A stretch of 64,000 nucleotides of DNA from Meghimatium bilineatum (lineage: Eukaryota; Mollusca; Gastropoda; Stylommatophora; Philomycidae), in NCBI GenBank assembly GCA_034231615.1, contig CM067311.1:15347360-15411359 (forward strand), read 5' to 3'. Below the pieces are notes generated by a model that was not told where the DNA came from, made no database searches, and saw only the letters and a list, made by a program, of their open reading frames with translations. The position numbers and the translations under genes are program-made. Within the stretch, counting starts at the first letter, position 1; each line of letters opens with the position of its first letter. Below are positions 21,580-32,005 of the stretch, in pieces.

Positions 21580-22756
21580 AGGTGGGATACTACTATTGAT
21601 ACTTTCACAACTTCATTACTATTATTGATACTTTCACAACTTCATTACTACTATTGATACTTTCACAACTTCATTACTACTATTGATACTTTCACAACTT
21701 CATTACTACTATTGATACTTTCACAACTTCATTATTATTATTGATACTTTCACAACTTCATTACTATTATTGATACTTTCACAACTTCATTATTATTATT
21801 GATACTTTCACAACTTCATTACTATTATTGATACTTTCACAACTTCATTACTATTATTGATACTTTCACAACTTCATTACTACTATTGATACTTTCACAA
21901 CTTCATTACTACTATTGATACTTTCACAACTTCATTACTATTATTGATACTTTCACAACTTCATTACTACTATTGATACTTTCACAACTTCATTACTATT
22001 ATTGATACTTTCACAACTTCATTACTACTATTGATACTTTCACAACTTCATTACTACTATTGATACTTTCACAACTTCATTACTACTATTGATACTTTCA
22101 CAACTTCATTACTACTATTGATACTTTCACAACTTCATTACTACTATTGATACTTTCACAACTTCATTACTACTATTGATACTTTCACAACTTCATTACT
22201 ACTATTGATACTTTCACAACTTCATTACTATTATTGATACTTTCACAACTTCATTACTACTATTGATACTTTCACAACTTCATTATTATTATTGATACTT
22301 TCACAACTTCATTACTACTATTGATACTTTCACAACTTCATTACTATTATTGATACTTTCACAACTTCATTACTATTATTGATACTTTCACAACTTCATT
22401 ACTATTATTGATACTTTCACAACTTCATTACTATTATTGATACTTTCACAACTTCATTATTATTATTGATACTTTCACAACTTCATTATTATTATTGATA
22501 CTTTCACAACTTCATTACTATTATTGATACTTTCACAACTTCATTATTATTATTGATACTTTCACAACTTCATTATTATTATTGATACTTTCACAACTTC
22601 ATTACTATTATTGATACTTTCACAACTTCATTACTATTAGTGATACTTTTACAACTTCATTACTATTATTGATACTTTTACAACTTCATTACTATTATTG
22701 ATACTTTTACAACTTCATTACTATTATTGATACTTTTACAACTTCATTACTGCCAT
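21580..22756. repeat. Minisatellite, 29-bp unit, about 40 copies
   Basis: Unit ACTACTATTGATACTTTCAC + AACTTCATT. Variants ACTATTATTG and ATTATTATTG are interspersed, and a late block (22640-22745) uses CTTTTACAAC, showing local homogenisation. Confidence 0.97.
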
Positions 22757-22809
22757 TGATGCTTCCACAATTTCATTACTACTGATGGTGTTCTCACTAT
22801 TACTACAAC

Positions 22810-23405
22810 TGGTGTACTACAAGTGCCGCCTCCTCAACGAAGGTTGGCTTCAACCGACCTCCAACATCCTCTTTTTTGCTTTGGTGCTGCACTCTGCTAG
22901 ACTGTAATATCCATCTTGCAATATTACCCTTCCACTTGTATATTTGCCTACCTGTTGCACGCCTCCTCTCAACTCAACTCTCAATGAAGGTCTTCAACAA
23001 TGTAATGTTGAACAAATACTTTATTTGTTTGATTTGTATTTCCTTTAACGATCTCTTTTTTTCATACAAAGTGTTTTAGAACTACTTTGTTCGTCTTCTC
23101 TTTCCATGACGTTATCCCATTGACATCATCTCAATGACTATATCTCAATGACTATATCTCAATGACATCAATTCTATCTTTAGATGTTTGTTCATTGTCC
23201 ACGTTTCTCAGCCATATATTAATGTAGAATAGATAAAGCGTTTTATAATTCTCATTTTTATTTTGTGATTTGCTTAGATGTCAATATTTTCTTTGTCATG
23301 TCAATTAATTGAAAGTGCTTTTAGCCATTCTATTTTCCTTTTAACGTATGTTTTACATCTACCATTAGTTTATTATTTAGAGTCCAAACAATAGTTGAAT
23401 AACAA
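22810..23405 (-). pseudogene. LINE RT C-terminal fragment with 3' end
   Basis: Minus strand upstream part gives KMRIIKRFIYSTLIYG then ETWTMNK (the YGCExWT box, decayed); the downstream part reads SLAECSTKAKKRMLEV and QPSLRRRHL before the stop. The same 3' end occurs at 1213-1385. Many stops between; dead copy. Confidence 0.65.
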
Positions 23406-23584
23406 CGCCCTATACAGGATATGCTTCAATTGTTATCATTATTAATGTGCGCTTTATACTAGTTCTTATTTGTTGTCAAGCTTGTCAAGCTGGTTATAAC
23501 ATTTGGAGACAATATCCCCAAGTATATCTAGAAAATGCGTCCCTGTGTTGTTAAACATCACATACGAAATTTTTTCTCACATGA

Positions 23585-23935
23585 GATGTCCTGAAGATGT
23601 CTGAGCGGTGAATATGCCAATGTTAAGATGTCCTGAAGATGTCTGAGCGGTGAATATGCCAATGTTAAGATGTCCTGAAGATGTCTGAGCGGTGAATATG
23701 CCAATGTTAAGATGTCCTGAAGATGTCTGAGCGGTGAATATGTCAATGTTAAGATGTCCTGAAGATGTCTGAGCGGTGAATGTGTCAATGTTAAGATGTC
23801 CTGAAGATGTCTGAGCGGTGAATATGCCAATGTTAGATGTCTGAGCGGTGAATATGCCAATGTTAGATGTCTGAGCGGTGAATATGCCAATGTTAGATGT
23901 CTGCGCGGTGAATATGCCAATGTTAAGGTTTCTAC
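23585..23935. repeat. 42-bp tandem repeat (6 copies) then 29-30-bp deletion variant (3 copies)
   Basis: Unit GATGTCCTGAAGATGTCTGA + GCGGTGAATATGCCAATGTTAA. In the last three units the first GATGTCCTGAA half is missing. Because 42 is a multiple of 3 it creates a 147-codon minus ORF (LTLAYSPLRHLQDI repeats), which I regard as an artefact. Confidence 0.95.
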
Positions 23936-23978
23936 TTTCTTCTTCTTTTCTTCACTTGAAACATGTCTATATCTGTTT
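23935..23978 (-). pseudogene. LINE 3' end relic (GAA-tail family)
   Basis: TTCTTCTTTTCTTCACTTGA and AACATGTCTATATCTG match the 3' end of the LINE at 48975-50195 in the same orientation. Confidence 0.65.
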
Positions 23979-24239
23979 ATTGGATATAAACATGTTCCCA
24001 TTGTGTTTTGTACGTGGCATCCTGATTATTGTGCACTTTTTTGGCTGGCTGCCTCCGTTTACAGTACCCTGCTTACTTGGACAGGACTGTGGTCCTGTTC
24101 GAGTGCCACAGCCCGACCAGTCTTAGTTTCCAGCCCCTAATGGCTGAATGTGCTGGCCTTGATATTCTACTAATAAGAAGAAATGATTTTCCCGTTCTTT
24201 ATGTGCGAGAATGTTGCATCATCAGGTACGGACGTGACC

Positions 24240-24722
24240 TACCCTAGCCTGTGACAGTCTTCCTATCTGTCGTCATCAAGTAGGTATCCTGAACAGGTTG
24301 TAGCAGTCATCACAACCTTTCGAAACTTCTGTCGATCTTGAGCTAGTCTTCCTGCTTATGTTACTGTCATGTTCATCTTCTTTTGAGTCTGCCTCTTGTT
24401 CATCTCACTGGCATCATCCCCTCCAGTATGGTCTTCTCTCGGCTTTCATGGCGTTTAATATGGCCTAAATATTGAAGAATTCTGGAAAGAATCATGCTAT
24501 TTAGCTATTTTTTGTTACATTCATTTCTCTCAGGATGGCTACATTGGTGATCTTTTTGGTCCATGGTATTCTGAGGATTGTTATGTAACATTTTGTTTCA
24601 AATGCTGCTATTTTATGCCTCACTTTGTTGGTGATTGTCCAGGATTCACACCCATATATTACCACTGGGAATATGCAAGCTCTAATGAATGTTAGTTTTG
24701 TTGTTTTGTAGCAGCTCAACTA
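24240..24722 (-). pseudogene. LINE RT C-terminal fragment
   Basis: Minus frame has LTFIRACIFPVVIYGCESW, TITNKVRHKIAAFETKCY and ILRIPWTKKITN, all standard LINE RT C-terminal blocks, then frameshifted 3' sequence sharing its end with 11150-11278. No catalytic core. Confidence 0.8.
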
Positions 24723-24904
24723 TATATTTTTCAATTGTATCACCTCCTTTGACGCGATAGCCAACCTCCTTCATTTCGTGAGAGGTATATTCTAATTACG
24801 TGTAGGTCGCTCACTCACGCTTGCACATTAGAGGGAGTATTGATGTTGTTATGACTCAAAATAGAAGCAAAAAAAAACAACGGGTTCGGGGGTGGGGGTG
24901 AGGT

Positions 24905-25065
24905 GGCTGTCTCATCCAATAGACAGTCAGTTACTCATAATCATGCTGAAATTGGATGTGTCATGCCGAAAGGTGCAAATATCGCAGTTAAGCTGTAAAC
25001 CATGACATAACTCATGATGTTCTCTGGACTACATTCTGCTGAAGCTTGAGAAGGAACGACGAAGC
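24905..25065 (+). mobile_element. Element X copy
   Basis: Holds GGTGGCTGTCTCATCC, ATGCTGAAATTGGATGTGTC, GCCGAAAGGTGCAAATATCG, AGCTGTAAACCATGACA and CTCTGGACTACATTCTGCTG, ending GAAGGAACGACGAAG. A G-run precedes it. Confidence 0.75.
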
Positions 25066-25069
25066 TAGA

Positions 25070-25480
25070 AAATGTAGATACTGTAAGGAAATCTCCATAA
25101 ATTTTATTTTTACAACCAACTATCGCCGTGACGTATCACATCTAGAGATATATGACTCAGCGCACTATCTACTGCACCACGTGAACTCTAGCAACGTTTA
25201 TGTTATCTCTATTCATAACAACTTGTAACTAAACTGGTACATAACTAAGGGTTATAACAAGGTTCAACCGCTCTTAAATAAATACATAACGATCTTTCAC
25301 AGTAGGAGAAAATCGCATCCTCCTCTAGTTGGTTCTAGTAACGGGAAGGGGTTGATGGTAAAGAGGAGCGAGGCCAACTCGAAAGTCATGAATCTGATTT
25401 TGTCAATAAACAATGTGCTCGCTGTACTAGCACAGTATACCCTTTGTGTCTGGAAAGGATCCAAAAATGATACAATCTAA
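25070..25480. other. No recognisable gene or element
   Basis: A motif-free 60-codon ORF at 25046-25228 overlaps the Element X end. Nothing else. Confidence 0.4.
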
Positions 25481-25482
25481 GG

Positions 25483-25691
25483 CAGTTTCTCCCAACCGTA
25501 CTTTTAACCATGCCCCAACCAAGTCTTTCTAAAATTATGATGCCCCCTATGTAATGTAAATATTTTTTTAATATTAAAAAATTGAATTATTCCCTAAATG
25601 AAGTCAAATTACAACATGTTCGTAATGCCCCCCTCCCCCCATAACAATAAAATTGCCCACTGTAGGCGTGGGCCACACTTTGGGAAACCTG
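25483..25691 (-). mobile_element. hAT-type MITE
   Basis: 209 bp with terminal inverted repeats CAGTTTCTCCCAACC and (right, complemented) CAGGTTTCCCAAAG. Flanking 8-mers are ATCTAAGG and TTCTAAGT, identical over the inner six, the pattern of a decayed 8-bp hAT target duplication. The interior matches the MITE at 32006-32222 in reverse orientation (GAACATGTTGTAATT, TTAGAAAGACTT, GTGGCCCACGCC). No transposase. Confidence 0.8.
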
Positions 25692-25697
25692 TTCTAA

Positions 25698-25806
25698 GTC
25701 GTACGCATTGCTTTTATCACGACCGCATTTATACGATATAAGACTTATGCATTGTTTATCACGACCGCATTCATACGATATAAGACTTATGCATTGTTTT
25801 ATCACG
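25698..25806. repeat. About 45-bp tandem repeat, 2.5 copies
   Basis: Unit GCATTGTTTATCACGACCGC + ATTYATACGATATAAGACTTAT, immediately after the MITE. Confidence 0.85.
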
Positions 25807-25809
25807 AGC

Positions 25810-26185
25810 GAAATGCACCCAAAAGTTAACAGGAAAGTGTATTTCCAGGCTCTATTCTCGTGAGCCTCAGGGCACGTCTAGAGTATAAGAGAATGCAGTA
25901 CTATAAGCAGGCAATCGTGCAGTGTGGAATGAACCATTATTAGCAACGATAGCAGCGTAAAGTGCTCCCTAACCCTTGTGTTACTGCAAATCCATTATAG
26001 CTTCTACACTGTGTGAGAAGGTATAAAATCCATATACACTGCAGTCACAGTGTTTTGGTAAACAGGCACAAATGTCATTATTGTACATTGCCTTGGGCAG
26101 ACTGACAAAACAAACAGCTAGATCACTCTGAAAAGAAATAGTGTTATATATTTTTTTCTTTGCGTTCGCTCCATAATAATCTAAC
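25810..26185. other. No recognisable gene or element
   Basis: Only a motif-free 68-codon minus ORF. Confidence 0.4.
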
Positions 26186-26189
26186 ACGA

Positions 26190-26600
26190 AGATTCGTGCG
26201 ATTTCTGCCGGAAGCGTAGTTAAATTGTGCCGCCGTTATGGTCTTGTAGGTCCGGCACAGCCGATTTCGACATGTCTTGATATTTTGTGTGGGCTACCCT
26301 AGCCTGTGACAGCCATCTGTCGCCAGGCAGCTAATATGTATTGACCCTACGCCGAGACAGTTTGACCGTCCCTTTCTATCTTGCACAAGGTGTTTCGCAG
26401 CCAGTGAACTTGTCTTATTTAATTATACATATTGTGCCTCTGCCCATCGGGTCTTGAACCTTTTCTCCTCCGCGAGTCTAGTTACGGTTTAGAAAGAACT
26501 CGACATAAGAGTTGGGCCCGGCCTCGTTTCCCCTCTGAGGCGAGGTATTGTTCACCGACGTCGTGAGCCCCTAGTCTAAGTTTGAGTCTATATACAAATT
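26190..26600 (+). mobile_element. Unclassified dispersed repeat, about 400 bp (copy 1)
   Basis: Aligns along its length with 45955-46390: GATTTCTGCCGG, CCGGCACAGCCG/GCCCAGCACATCCG, CTAGCCTGTGACAGCC, GCCGAGACAG, AGGTGTTTCGCAGCC, TCTGCCCATCGG, TGAACCTTTTCTC, GAGGTATTGTTCACCGACG. More GC-rich than its surroundings. No ORF, tRNA head or obvious TIR. The CTAGCCTGTGACAG block also appears at 24240, the edge of a LINE 3' end. Confidence 0.6.
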
Positions 26601-26622
26601 TAGGAGCACCAGTGACTAGAAG

Positions 26623-26653
26623 TTTGTATATATATATATATATATATATATAT
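26623..26653. repeat. (TA)n microsatellite
   Basis: A TA run of about 30 bases. Confidence 0.9.
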
Positions 26654-26654
26654 T

Positions 26655-27080
26655 ACAAGAGACAGTGAGTGGGTGATTTCTTACGCTTGAAAAGGGCGCG
26701 GTAACGTAGTAACTGCATTTGGATCAGTATCTTGTCGTTTCGTGTGTACGGGTGTCCCTAAGCTACATTAGATAGTTGCTTATAGGCAGTGAATGAATCT
26801 AATGCACAGAGGAATGAAGTTCGCATGTTCTCACGGTGGGCCTTCAGTTTTAATTTCAGACTGAGACCAAGCTGGATCCAGGCAGCGGCACAACCCCCCC
26901 CCCACCCCCCCCTTTTTTAAAGTGTCCTCTACTCACTGTTAGTACAGCACACACAAAAAGTTGAGAGAAATCTAAAATTGTGTGTACTGTCCCAGGTGTA
27001 TGTTGAAGATTCCCTGGATATATGGGATACGTTCTTGTAGCTTATATTTTGCATGAAGGAATATAACAGTAAGGTCACTA
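26655..27080. other. No recognisable gene; C-run
   Basis: Contains a C-rich stretch at 26895-26913. No element recognised. Confidence 0.4.
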
Positions 27081-27138
27081 GGGCGTTGTCCATAAAATAT
27101 TTCAACAATTAGGGAGGGGAAGACTGAAAAAGTTTGAC

Positions 27139-27536
27139 TATCTATCTATCCTATCTAATCTATTGTATATGTCTGTCTATCTATCTATTAGCTGTGACCC
27201 TTGTATGGATATAATAGTTCTCTGGAGATGACCTTCTTGTGTGCTGTTTGTAAGCTTGTTCCAGTGGCTTCTTTGATCCATCTTTTACATGGTCTGCCTC
27301 TGTCTTTATAGCCGTGATGTCTATGTGGTATGGCCATTTGTGGCATGTTATTTGTTGGTAGTCTGGAAGTGATTGAAAACCATTTGATCTGTTGTATTTT
27401 GATGTGTTCCAATACTGGTTTATATTTGAGAAAGAAGACAACAACAAAGATAAAAAACCAACAATTAAAATACACAAACTTAAGGACGACAGGGCACGGG
27501 ATCATTATACACCTAATATAATCACAGAAAAATTCG
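27139..27536 (-). pseudogene. 5'-truncated LINE inserted with a 10-bp target duplication
   Basis: AAAGTTTGAC flanks the insert perfectly at 27129-27138 and 27537-27546. The left side starts with a TATC-type tail, as expected for the 3' end of a minus LINE. The coding remnant reads PHRHHGYKDRGRPCKRWIKE, then SLQTAHKKVISRELLYPYK, the end of a LINE polyprotein. The part toward 27536 is not clearly LINE-coding. Confidence 0.8.
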
Positions 27537-27687
27537 AAAGTTTGACAGTGTTGAGAAAAGTTGACGTTAACACAACGGTTTTTTAAATACACAAATGAAA
27601 GCGTGTGAATTTGAAAACATAATTAATTTTTTTTTTAAATTAATTAATGGGTTTTTCCCAGAATTTTCAAAATAAAAAACTTTTTAG

Positions 27688-27925
27688 GAGGTTCTTCTTC
27701 ATCTTTCTTCAGTCAGATATCAGGTTACATCGCTAATAGCTTCAATGAATTGTGTGATTCACTTCAGGTCATCCATGGAACCTCTCAGTTCTGAAGGTAG
27801 TACTGTTTCAGTAGACCATATTTTCTCCCTCTCTTCTTGGGAGAGTTGACATTGACAGGCATGAAAAATGTGTGTATCACTCTGGGCTCAATCCACAGGT
27901 CTGTCTCGCCAATTTGCAGCTTTTT
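27688..27925 (-). pseudogene. LINE 3' fragment, same family as 42800-44640
   Basis: Minus strand ATTGGCGAGACAGACCTGTG, ATTGAGCCCAGAG, TTCATGCCTGTCAA and GAGGGAGAAAATATGG match the post-RNase H zinc-knuckle-like region (KIGETDLCNCGLSPE) of the LINE ending at 44.6 kb. It shows the true 3' end of that family, with a GAAGAA-rich tail, which the 44.6-kb copy lacks. Deletions destroy the cysteine motif. Confidence 0.75.
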
Positions 27926-28204
27926 TTTTTTAATGTGTCGGGAGTGCTGAAATTTTTGACATAATCCCTGAATTCTTGACAAACTGTTGACAATGAGGGA
28001 CGGGGGTCAAAAATTACCACACAAAAAAGTGTTCCAATGATATAGATACGGCAACCACGATGATTGTGTCACAAGTACTAATGTGAAAATAGTACTTACG
28101 TTGAACACAGGTAATGTAATTTTACTGGACGATGGCTAACAGACATGGGTGTCGGGTGCGAAAGAAAAACAAAATACAAATGACAGGGTACAAGACATAG
28201 TCAT

Positions 28205-28520
28205 ACAAATTACATAGAATATAATCGACGTTTCGAACAAAAGGCTTTTATCAGACATTTACATTAAAAAAATAAGAGCAGGAACGACACAGCTAACGAG
28301 TCCCAGCTGAATGTGGAAATAGTCGGAATGATAGGAACAGAAAATACATGTGAAAACCAGACAAACAAAGAGATGACGTAAATTACGGAACAAAATTAAT
28401 GAAACGAGGACCACACCAACCGAGAACTAAATAAATGAGTGGTCGGAATTCAGTTCAAAAGGTTTGAGGGTACCAAACTCATAAATAAACCGATGTTCAA
28501 GAGCGTATTAGATCGAATAT
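28205..28520 (-). pseudogene. Penelope-like element 3' end (inferred)
   Basis: On the minus strand a short frame (about 28430-28510) reads EHRFIYEFGTLKPFELNSDH, reminiscent of the C-terminal tail of GIY-YIG endonuclease domains in Penelope-like elements, followed about 200 bp downstream by a hammerhead-like motif. That order fits a Penelope-like element with its terminal pseudo-LTR. The protein piece is short, so the family call is inference. Confidence 0.4.
28227..28254 (-). ncRNA. Hammerhead-ribozyme-like motif (copy 6)
   Basis: Minus strand CTGATAA, AAGCCTTTTGTTC, GAAACGTC. One core G is changed to A, and helix II is weak. Confidence 0.35.
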
Positions 28521-28524
28521 GAAA

Positions 28525-29070
28525 GATACTTAAAGTAATATAATTTAAAAAATTATATTAAAAAATTCCTTGCATGCTACATAAGACATTCAACACGGAC
28601 AACTAGGTCTACTATTCTCAAATTGAAGTTCGCGTGCGAGCATGAATGACAAATAAATACTGCAAACAAAATTAACTCTTCCCTCATTTCCTGCAGCAAG
28701 GAAACCGGCGTTGCCGTAACGGGAGACAGTGGTTGCTTAATTGGGCACGGATCAATATTCTGCGTTAAGATGTTACACAATAGTTCGAGTCCGAAATACC
28801 TCAATAATGATGGCCTACTCATTCGAGAGAACAAGCTTCGCTACATTTTCAGACATACAGTCGCCACCATATCGTTAAAGTTATAGCTGTATCGTATACA
28901 TGTGTATTCTACTACTGCATGGATGAGAATGTATTGTTAGCTTTGATGGCGAACGAGTGCGAAGAGTTTGATACCAGTTATGCAGTCGCTCGTCTGTTGT
29001 GCTGCCCGAAATGGAAACAAATAATAGTAACATTATGTACCTGCCCTGCATGTTCAAAAATAATGGGGGG
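28525..29070. other. No recognisable gene or element
   Basis: An 85-codon minus ORF (28577-28834) and a 66-codon plus ORF (28919-29119) lack known motifs. The G-run at 29065 precedes an Element X copy. Confidence 0.4.
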
Positions 29071-29075
29071 GGGGT

Positions 29076-29245
29076 GTAATAGGGTGGAGTTGGATGTTCA
29101 TTCTAGAGGGTCAAAATGACACATATGCCATGCTGAAGTCGAGTGTGTCAGGTCGAAAAGCGCAGATATCACAGCAAAGCAACAAACCATGCTGCAACTC
29201 ATCTACCATCCTCAGACACATTTTCATTCGTCTGCGTTACGAAAC
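29076..29245 (+). mobile_element. Element X copy
   Basis: GTGGAGTTGGATGTTC, GGGTCAAAATGACACA, CATGCTGAAGTCGAGTGTGT, AAAGCGCAGATATCACAGCA and CAACAAACCATG are in family order. The 3' GAA end is blurred. Confidence 0.7.
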
Positions 29246-29439
29246 GGAGGAATGTATAGAGCATGACAGAACAAATAGTTACTGGATTTATCATATATAT
29301 ACATGACTATTATACTAAATAAGTTGAAGGAGGAGCATGGACCCAAAGAGACAGACATCCTCGGAATGATGTATGGGAGTGTTGAGGTGCTTTCAAATGT
29401 ATTAGTAGCGTATCCTATTCAGGACGTAGTCATCAAAAC

Positions 29440-29592
29440 AGGAGACCTATTGGACGCCCTCGTTAAAGGTGCTTAGATAGTGTATTAGAGACACTCGGAA
29501 ATATAACAGCAGAGGAGACAAATAGAAGGGCAAAAGAACGTACACTCACTCTCCCCTCAACACCGAAAGGTACATGAGGACAGAAAGAAGAA
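29440..29592 (+). pseudogene. LINE extreme C-terminal fragment
   Basis: Plus frame reads CLDSVLETLGNITAEETNRR then AKERTLTLPSTPKGT and a stop, preceded by RRPIGRPR in a shifted frame: the last residues of a LINE polyprotein. It abuts a SINE copy. Confidence 0.6.
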
Positions 29593-29596
29593 GAGT

Positions 29597-29760
29597 CATC
29601 GAAACAGCATTATTTGGATGTAGTGATTTTCTAGGCAATATAAATAAGTTCAGTAGTTTGTCATTGCTTTCTAAATGATCTTTATGCACAATTGCCTGTG
29701 GTGGGGATCGAACTCGGCACCTTGGCAGTCAAGGACGCTCTGTACCACTTCGAAACAGAG
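29597..29760 (-). mobile_element. tRNA-derived SINE
   Basis: On the minus strand an A-like box TGGTACAGAGCG (29736-29747) is followed by a B box GAGTTCGATCC (29705-29715). The body includes AGAAAGCAATGACAAACTAC, TTTATATTGCCTAGAAAATC and ACTACATCCAAATAATGC. The same body occurs at 31368-31535 and 32590-32740. Confidence 0.85.
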
Positions 29761-29799
29761 CCGGACAAATACAGAAGAATTTATCAATAAACTTGTACT

Positions 29800-30586
29800 T
29801 GCTATGTCTTGCCTTATCCATGTGCCTCTAGACGTCATGGGGAGCCGAAGTCTTGCTTCTTTTGCTAGCTGTGCTATCGTTGCCATAGTGCAGCCTTGGT
29901 ATTCTAGTATTTCTCTGATGTTATCTATCCGTCTGGATCTTACCGTTTTTCTTTTCAGATGATCTTTTATTGAAGGCTATCGACAGAATGCAATCTGGTT
30001 CCATTCTGAACCATTTGATCTTTAGTGTATCTATGTATTCTTTGCACGATATTGTTTTCACCAGATTTCTTATTGTGGCATTGTTTATAATCTCTTTTTG
30101 TGAAAGTGCAACACCCCAAGTGATGTTCTCATACACTTCATTTCGCATACATGCGAGTTCTTGTTCTAGCTTCTCAGTCAGGGTCCAGGTCTGGCATTGT
30201 TTATTAACGTTCATTTGAAGATCACGTTGATGTTCTTGTGTTTCAGCAGTGCTGCTAATTGATATAAAACTACTTTTGTTTTCTAACATCTTGTCTCCAT
30301 TTCTCTATCTAGTTTCCCGTCTTCCGAGATCACGATGCTTACATACTTAATTCCTTGACTTGGTTGAGTTTTGTGCCGTCTATTTATATTTCTAGTGGGG
30401 ATTGATTTCTGCATATCTTCAGTGTTTGTGATTGTGGTTTATTGATTCTCATGTTGTTCTCACAATGGTTATTTAATGCGTTTAGGTGTTTTTGCAGCTC
30501 AGATAGATCGTTGTATATCAACGCCTGATCGTCTGCGAATAGCAATTCGATTATGATGATACTGTCTTCTTTTTCTCCGTCCATTC
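29800..30586 (-). pseudogene. LINE reverse transcriptase fragment with FADD box
   Basis: The upstream frame (30384-30584) carries LLFADDQALIYNDLSELQKH, the RT catalytic A/YxDD block with its following helix. Downstream frames give EYIDTLKIKWFRMEPDCI, QGCTMATIAQLAKEARLRLP and GTWIRQDIAST. Frameshifts separate them. The 5' side is cut by the 27-bp minisatellite, which starts within codons of the frame. Confidence 0.8.
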
Positions 30587-30589
30587 GTG

Positions 30590-31316
30590 CACTTGCTGTG
30601 TAAACATGTTAAACTGTACTTGGTGTGTAAACATGTTAAACTGTACTTGGTGTGTAAACATGTTAAACTGTACTTGGTGTGTAAACATGTTAAACTGTAC
30701 TTGGTGTGTAAACATGTTAAACTGTACTTGGTGTGTAAACATGTTAAACTGCACTTGGTGTGTAAACATGTTAAACTGTACTTGGTGTGTAAACATGTTA
30801 AACTGCACTTGGTGTGTAAACATGTTAAACTGTACTTGGTGTGTAAACATGTTAAACTGTACTTGGTGTGTAAACATGTTAAACTGTACTTGGTGTGTAA
30901 ACATGTTAAACTGTACTTGGTGTGTAAACATGTTAAACTGTACTTGCTGTGTAAACATGTTAAACTGTACTTGGTGTGTAAACATGTTAAACTGTACTTG
31001 GTGTGTAAACATGTTAAACTGTACTTGGTGTGTAAACATGTTAAACTGTACTTGCAATGTAAACGTGTTAAACTGTACTTGCTGTGTAAACGTGTTAAAC
31101 TGTACTTGCAATGTAAACGTGTTAAACTGCACTTGCTGTGTAAACGTGTTAAACTGTACTTGCAATGTAAACGTGTTAAACTGTACTTGCTGTGTAAACG
31201 TGTTAAACTGTACTTGCTGTGTAAACGTGTTAAACTGTACTTGCTGTGTAAACGTGTTAAACTGGACTTGCTGTGTAAACGTGTTAAACTGTACTTGATG
31301 TATAAACATGTTAAAC
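30590..31316. repeat. Minisatellite, 27-bp unit, about 27 copies
   Basis: Unit GTGTGTAAACATGTTAAACT + GTACTTG. The first two-thirds use GGTGTGTAAACATG and the last third GCTGTGTAAACGTG or GCAATGTAAACGTG, so variants are segregated along the array. The 27-bp period keeps three frames open (230-252 codons), all artefacts. Confidence 0.97.
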
Positions 31317-31367
31317 TGGTACGTGTTGTATAGTACAGTATTTTGGGTGATATCTATAAGAAAAAGT

Positions 31368-31535
31368 CCGGGTCTATGGCACAGAGCATGTCTCAGGGAT
31401 CCGGTTCAAACACCGCCACGCGGACAACTGTGCATCATTTTATAAAGCAATGGCAACCTACTAAACGGTATAATGTCTAGAAATTCACTACAGCCAAATA
31501 ATACTAAGTTGATGACTACATTTTGAATATAATAT
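31368..31535 (+). mobile_element. tRNA-derived SINE, same family as 29597-29760
   Basis: A box TGGCACAGAGC at 31377-31387 and B box GGTTCAAACAC at 31403-31413, then the shared body (AAAGCAATGGCAACCTACTA, AATTCACTACAGCCAAATAA). Confidence 0.8.
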
Positions 31536-32005
31536 GTTACCAACTTCCCATAAGATAAGATAGCTGACCATACTACCTACTCTTTCTTCCAATAAGATAG
31601 GATATGATACCTGACAATACCACATACCCCCCCCCCAAACAAAAAAACCGACGTCATGCATGGCTGATCACAGTGTTATTATTCATTCCTTCCATTTTGG
31701 GCGCCGGCAATACCCATGCGAGTTCATTAATAAGTAAAAAAAAAAACTTATATCCGTATATACCTTCAAGACCCGCTGAAAGTTTCAGCACCAATGAGTG
31801 TGTCAAATGCCCAAGGAGATCGGTTAAATAAGGAACAAGCACATGGAGAATATAAACCTAAAGTAAAGAATATGAACAAAATTGATATTCACGTACTCTG
31901 AGAGCTCTCCTGGACTGTGTCCTTCATCTGGAGCGGGGGTGGATAACAACCGGCCCGCCAAACAATTTTACTGACCCGCAAGCCAGTTAATAGTACCCTA
32001 TAGAC

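Larger units (their letters stand above)
27083..28035 (+). mobile_element. TIR-type DNA element hosting two LINE fragments
   Basis: Left end GGGCGTTGTCCATAAAATAT + TTCAACAATTAG, with GTTGACGTTAACA then AATACACAAATGAAA inside and GGGGGTCAAAAATTACCA near the right end, match the simpler copy at 34243-34610. Inserted inside are a LINE at 27139-27536 with its own target duplication and a LINE fragment at 27688-27925. No transposase gene is visible. Confidence 0.55.

Noticed and set aside
21299-21628. Opposed 89- and 93-codon ORFs before the 29-bp minisatellite
   Set aside because: Mutually overlapping, motif-free, and one reads into the repeat.
23558-24001. 147-codon minus ORF with YSPLRHLQDILTLA repeats
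   Set aside because: A 42-bp tandem repeat artefact running into a LINE 3' end.
28577-28834. 85-codon minus ORF as a possible small gene
   Set aside because: No domain, no splice or start evidence, length expected by chance.
30551-31333. Three overlapping ORFs of 230-252 codons on both strands
   Set aside because: They exist only because a 27-bp tandem repeat is a multiple of three; the proteins are 9-residue repeats with no other content.
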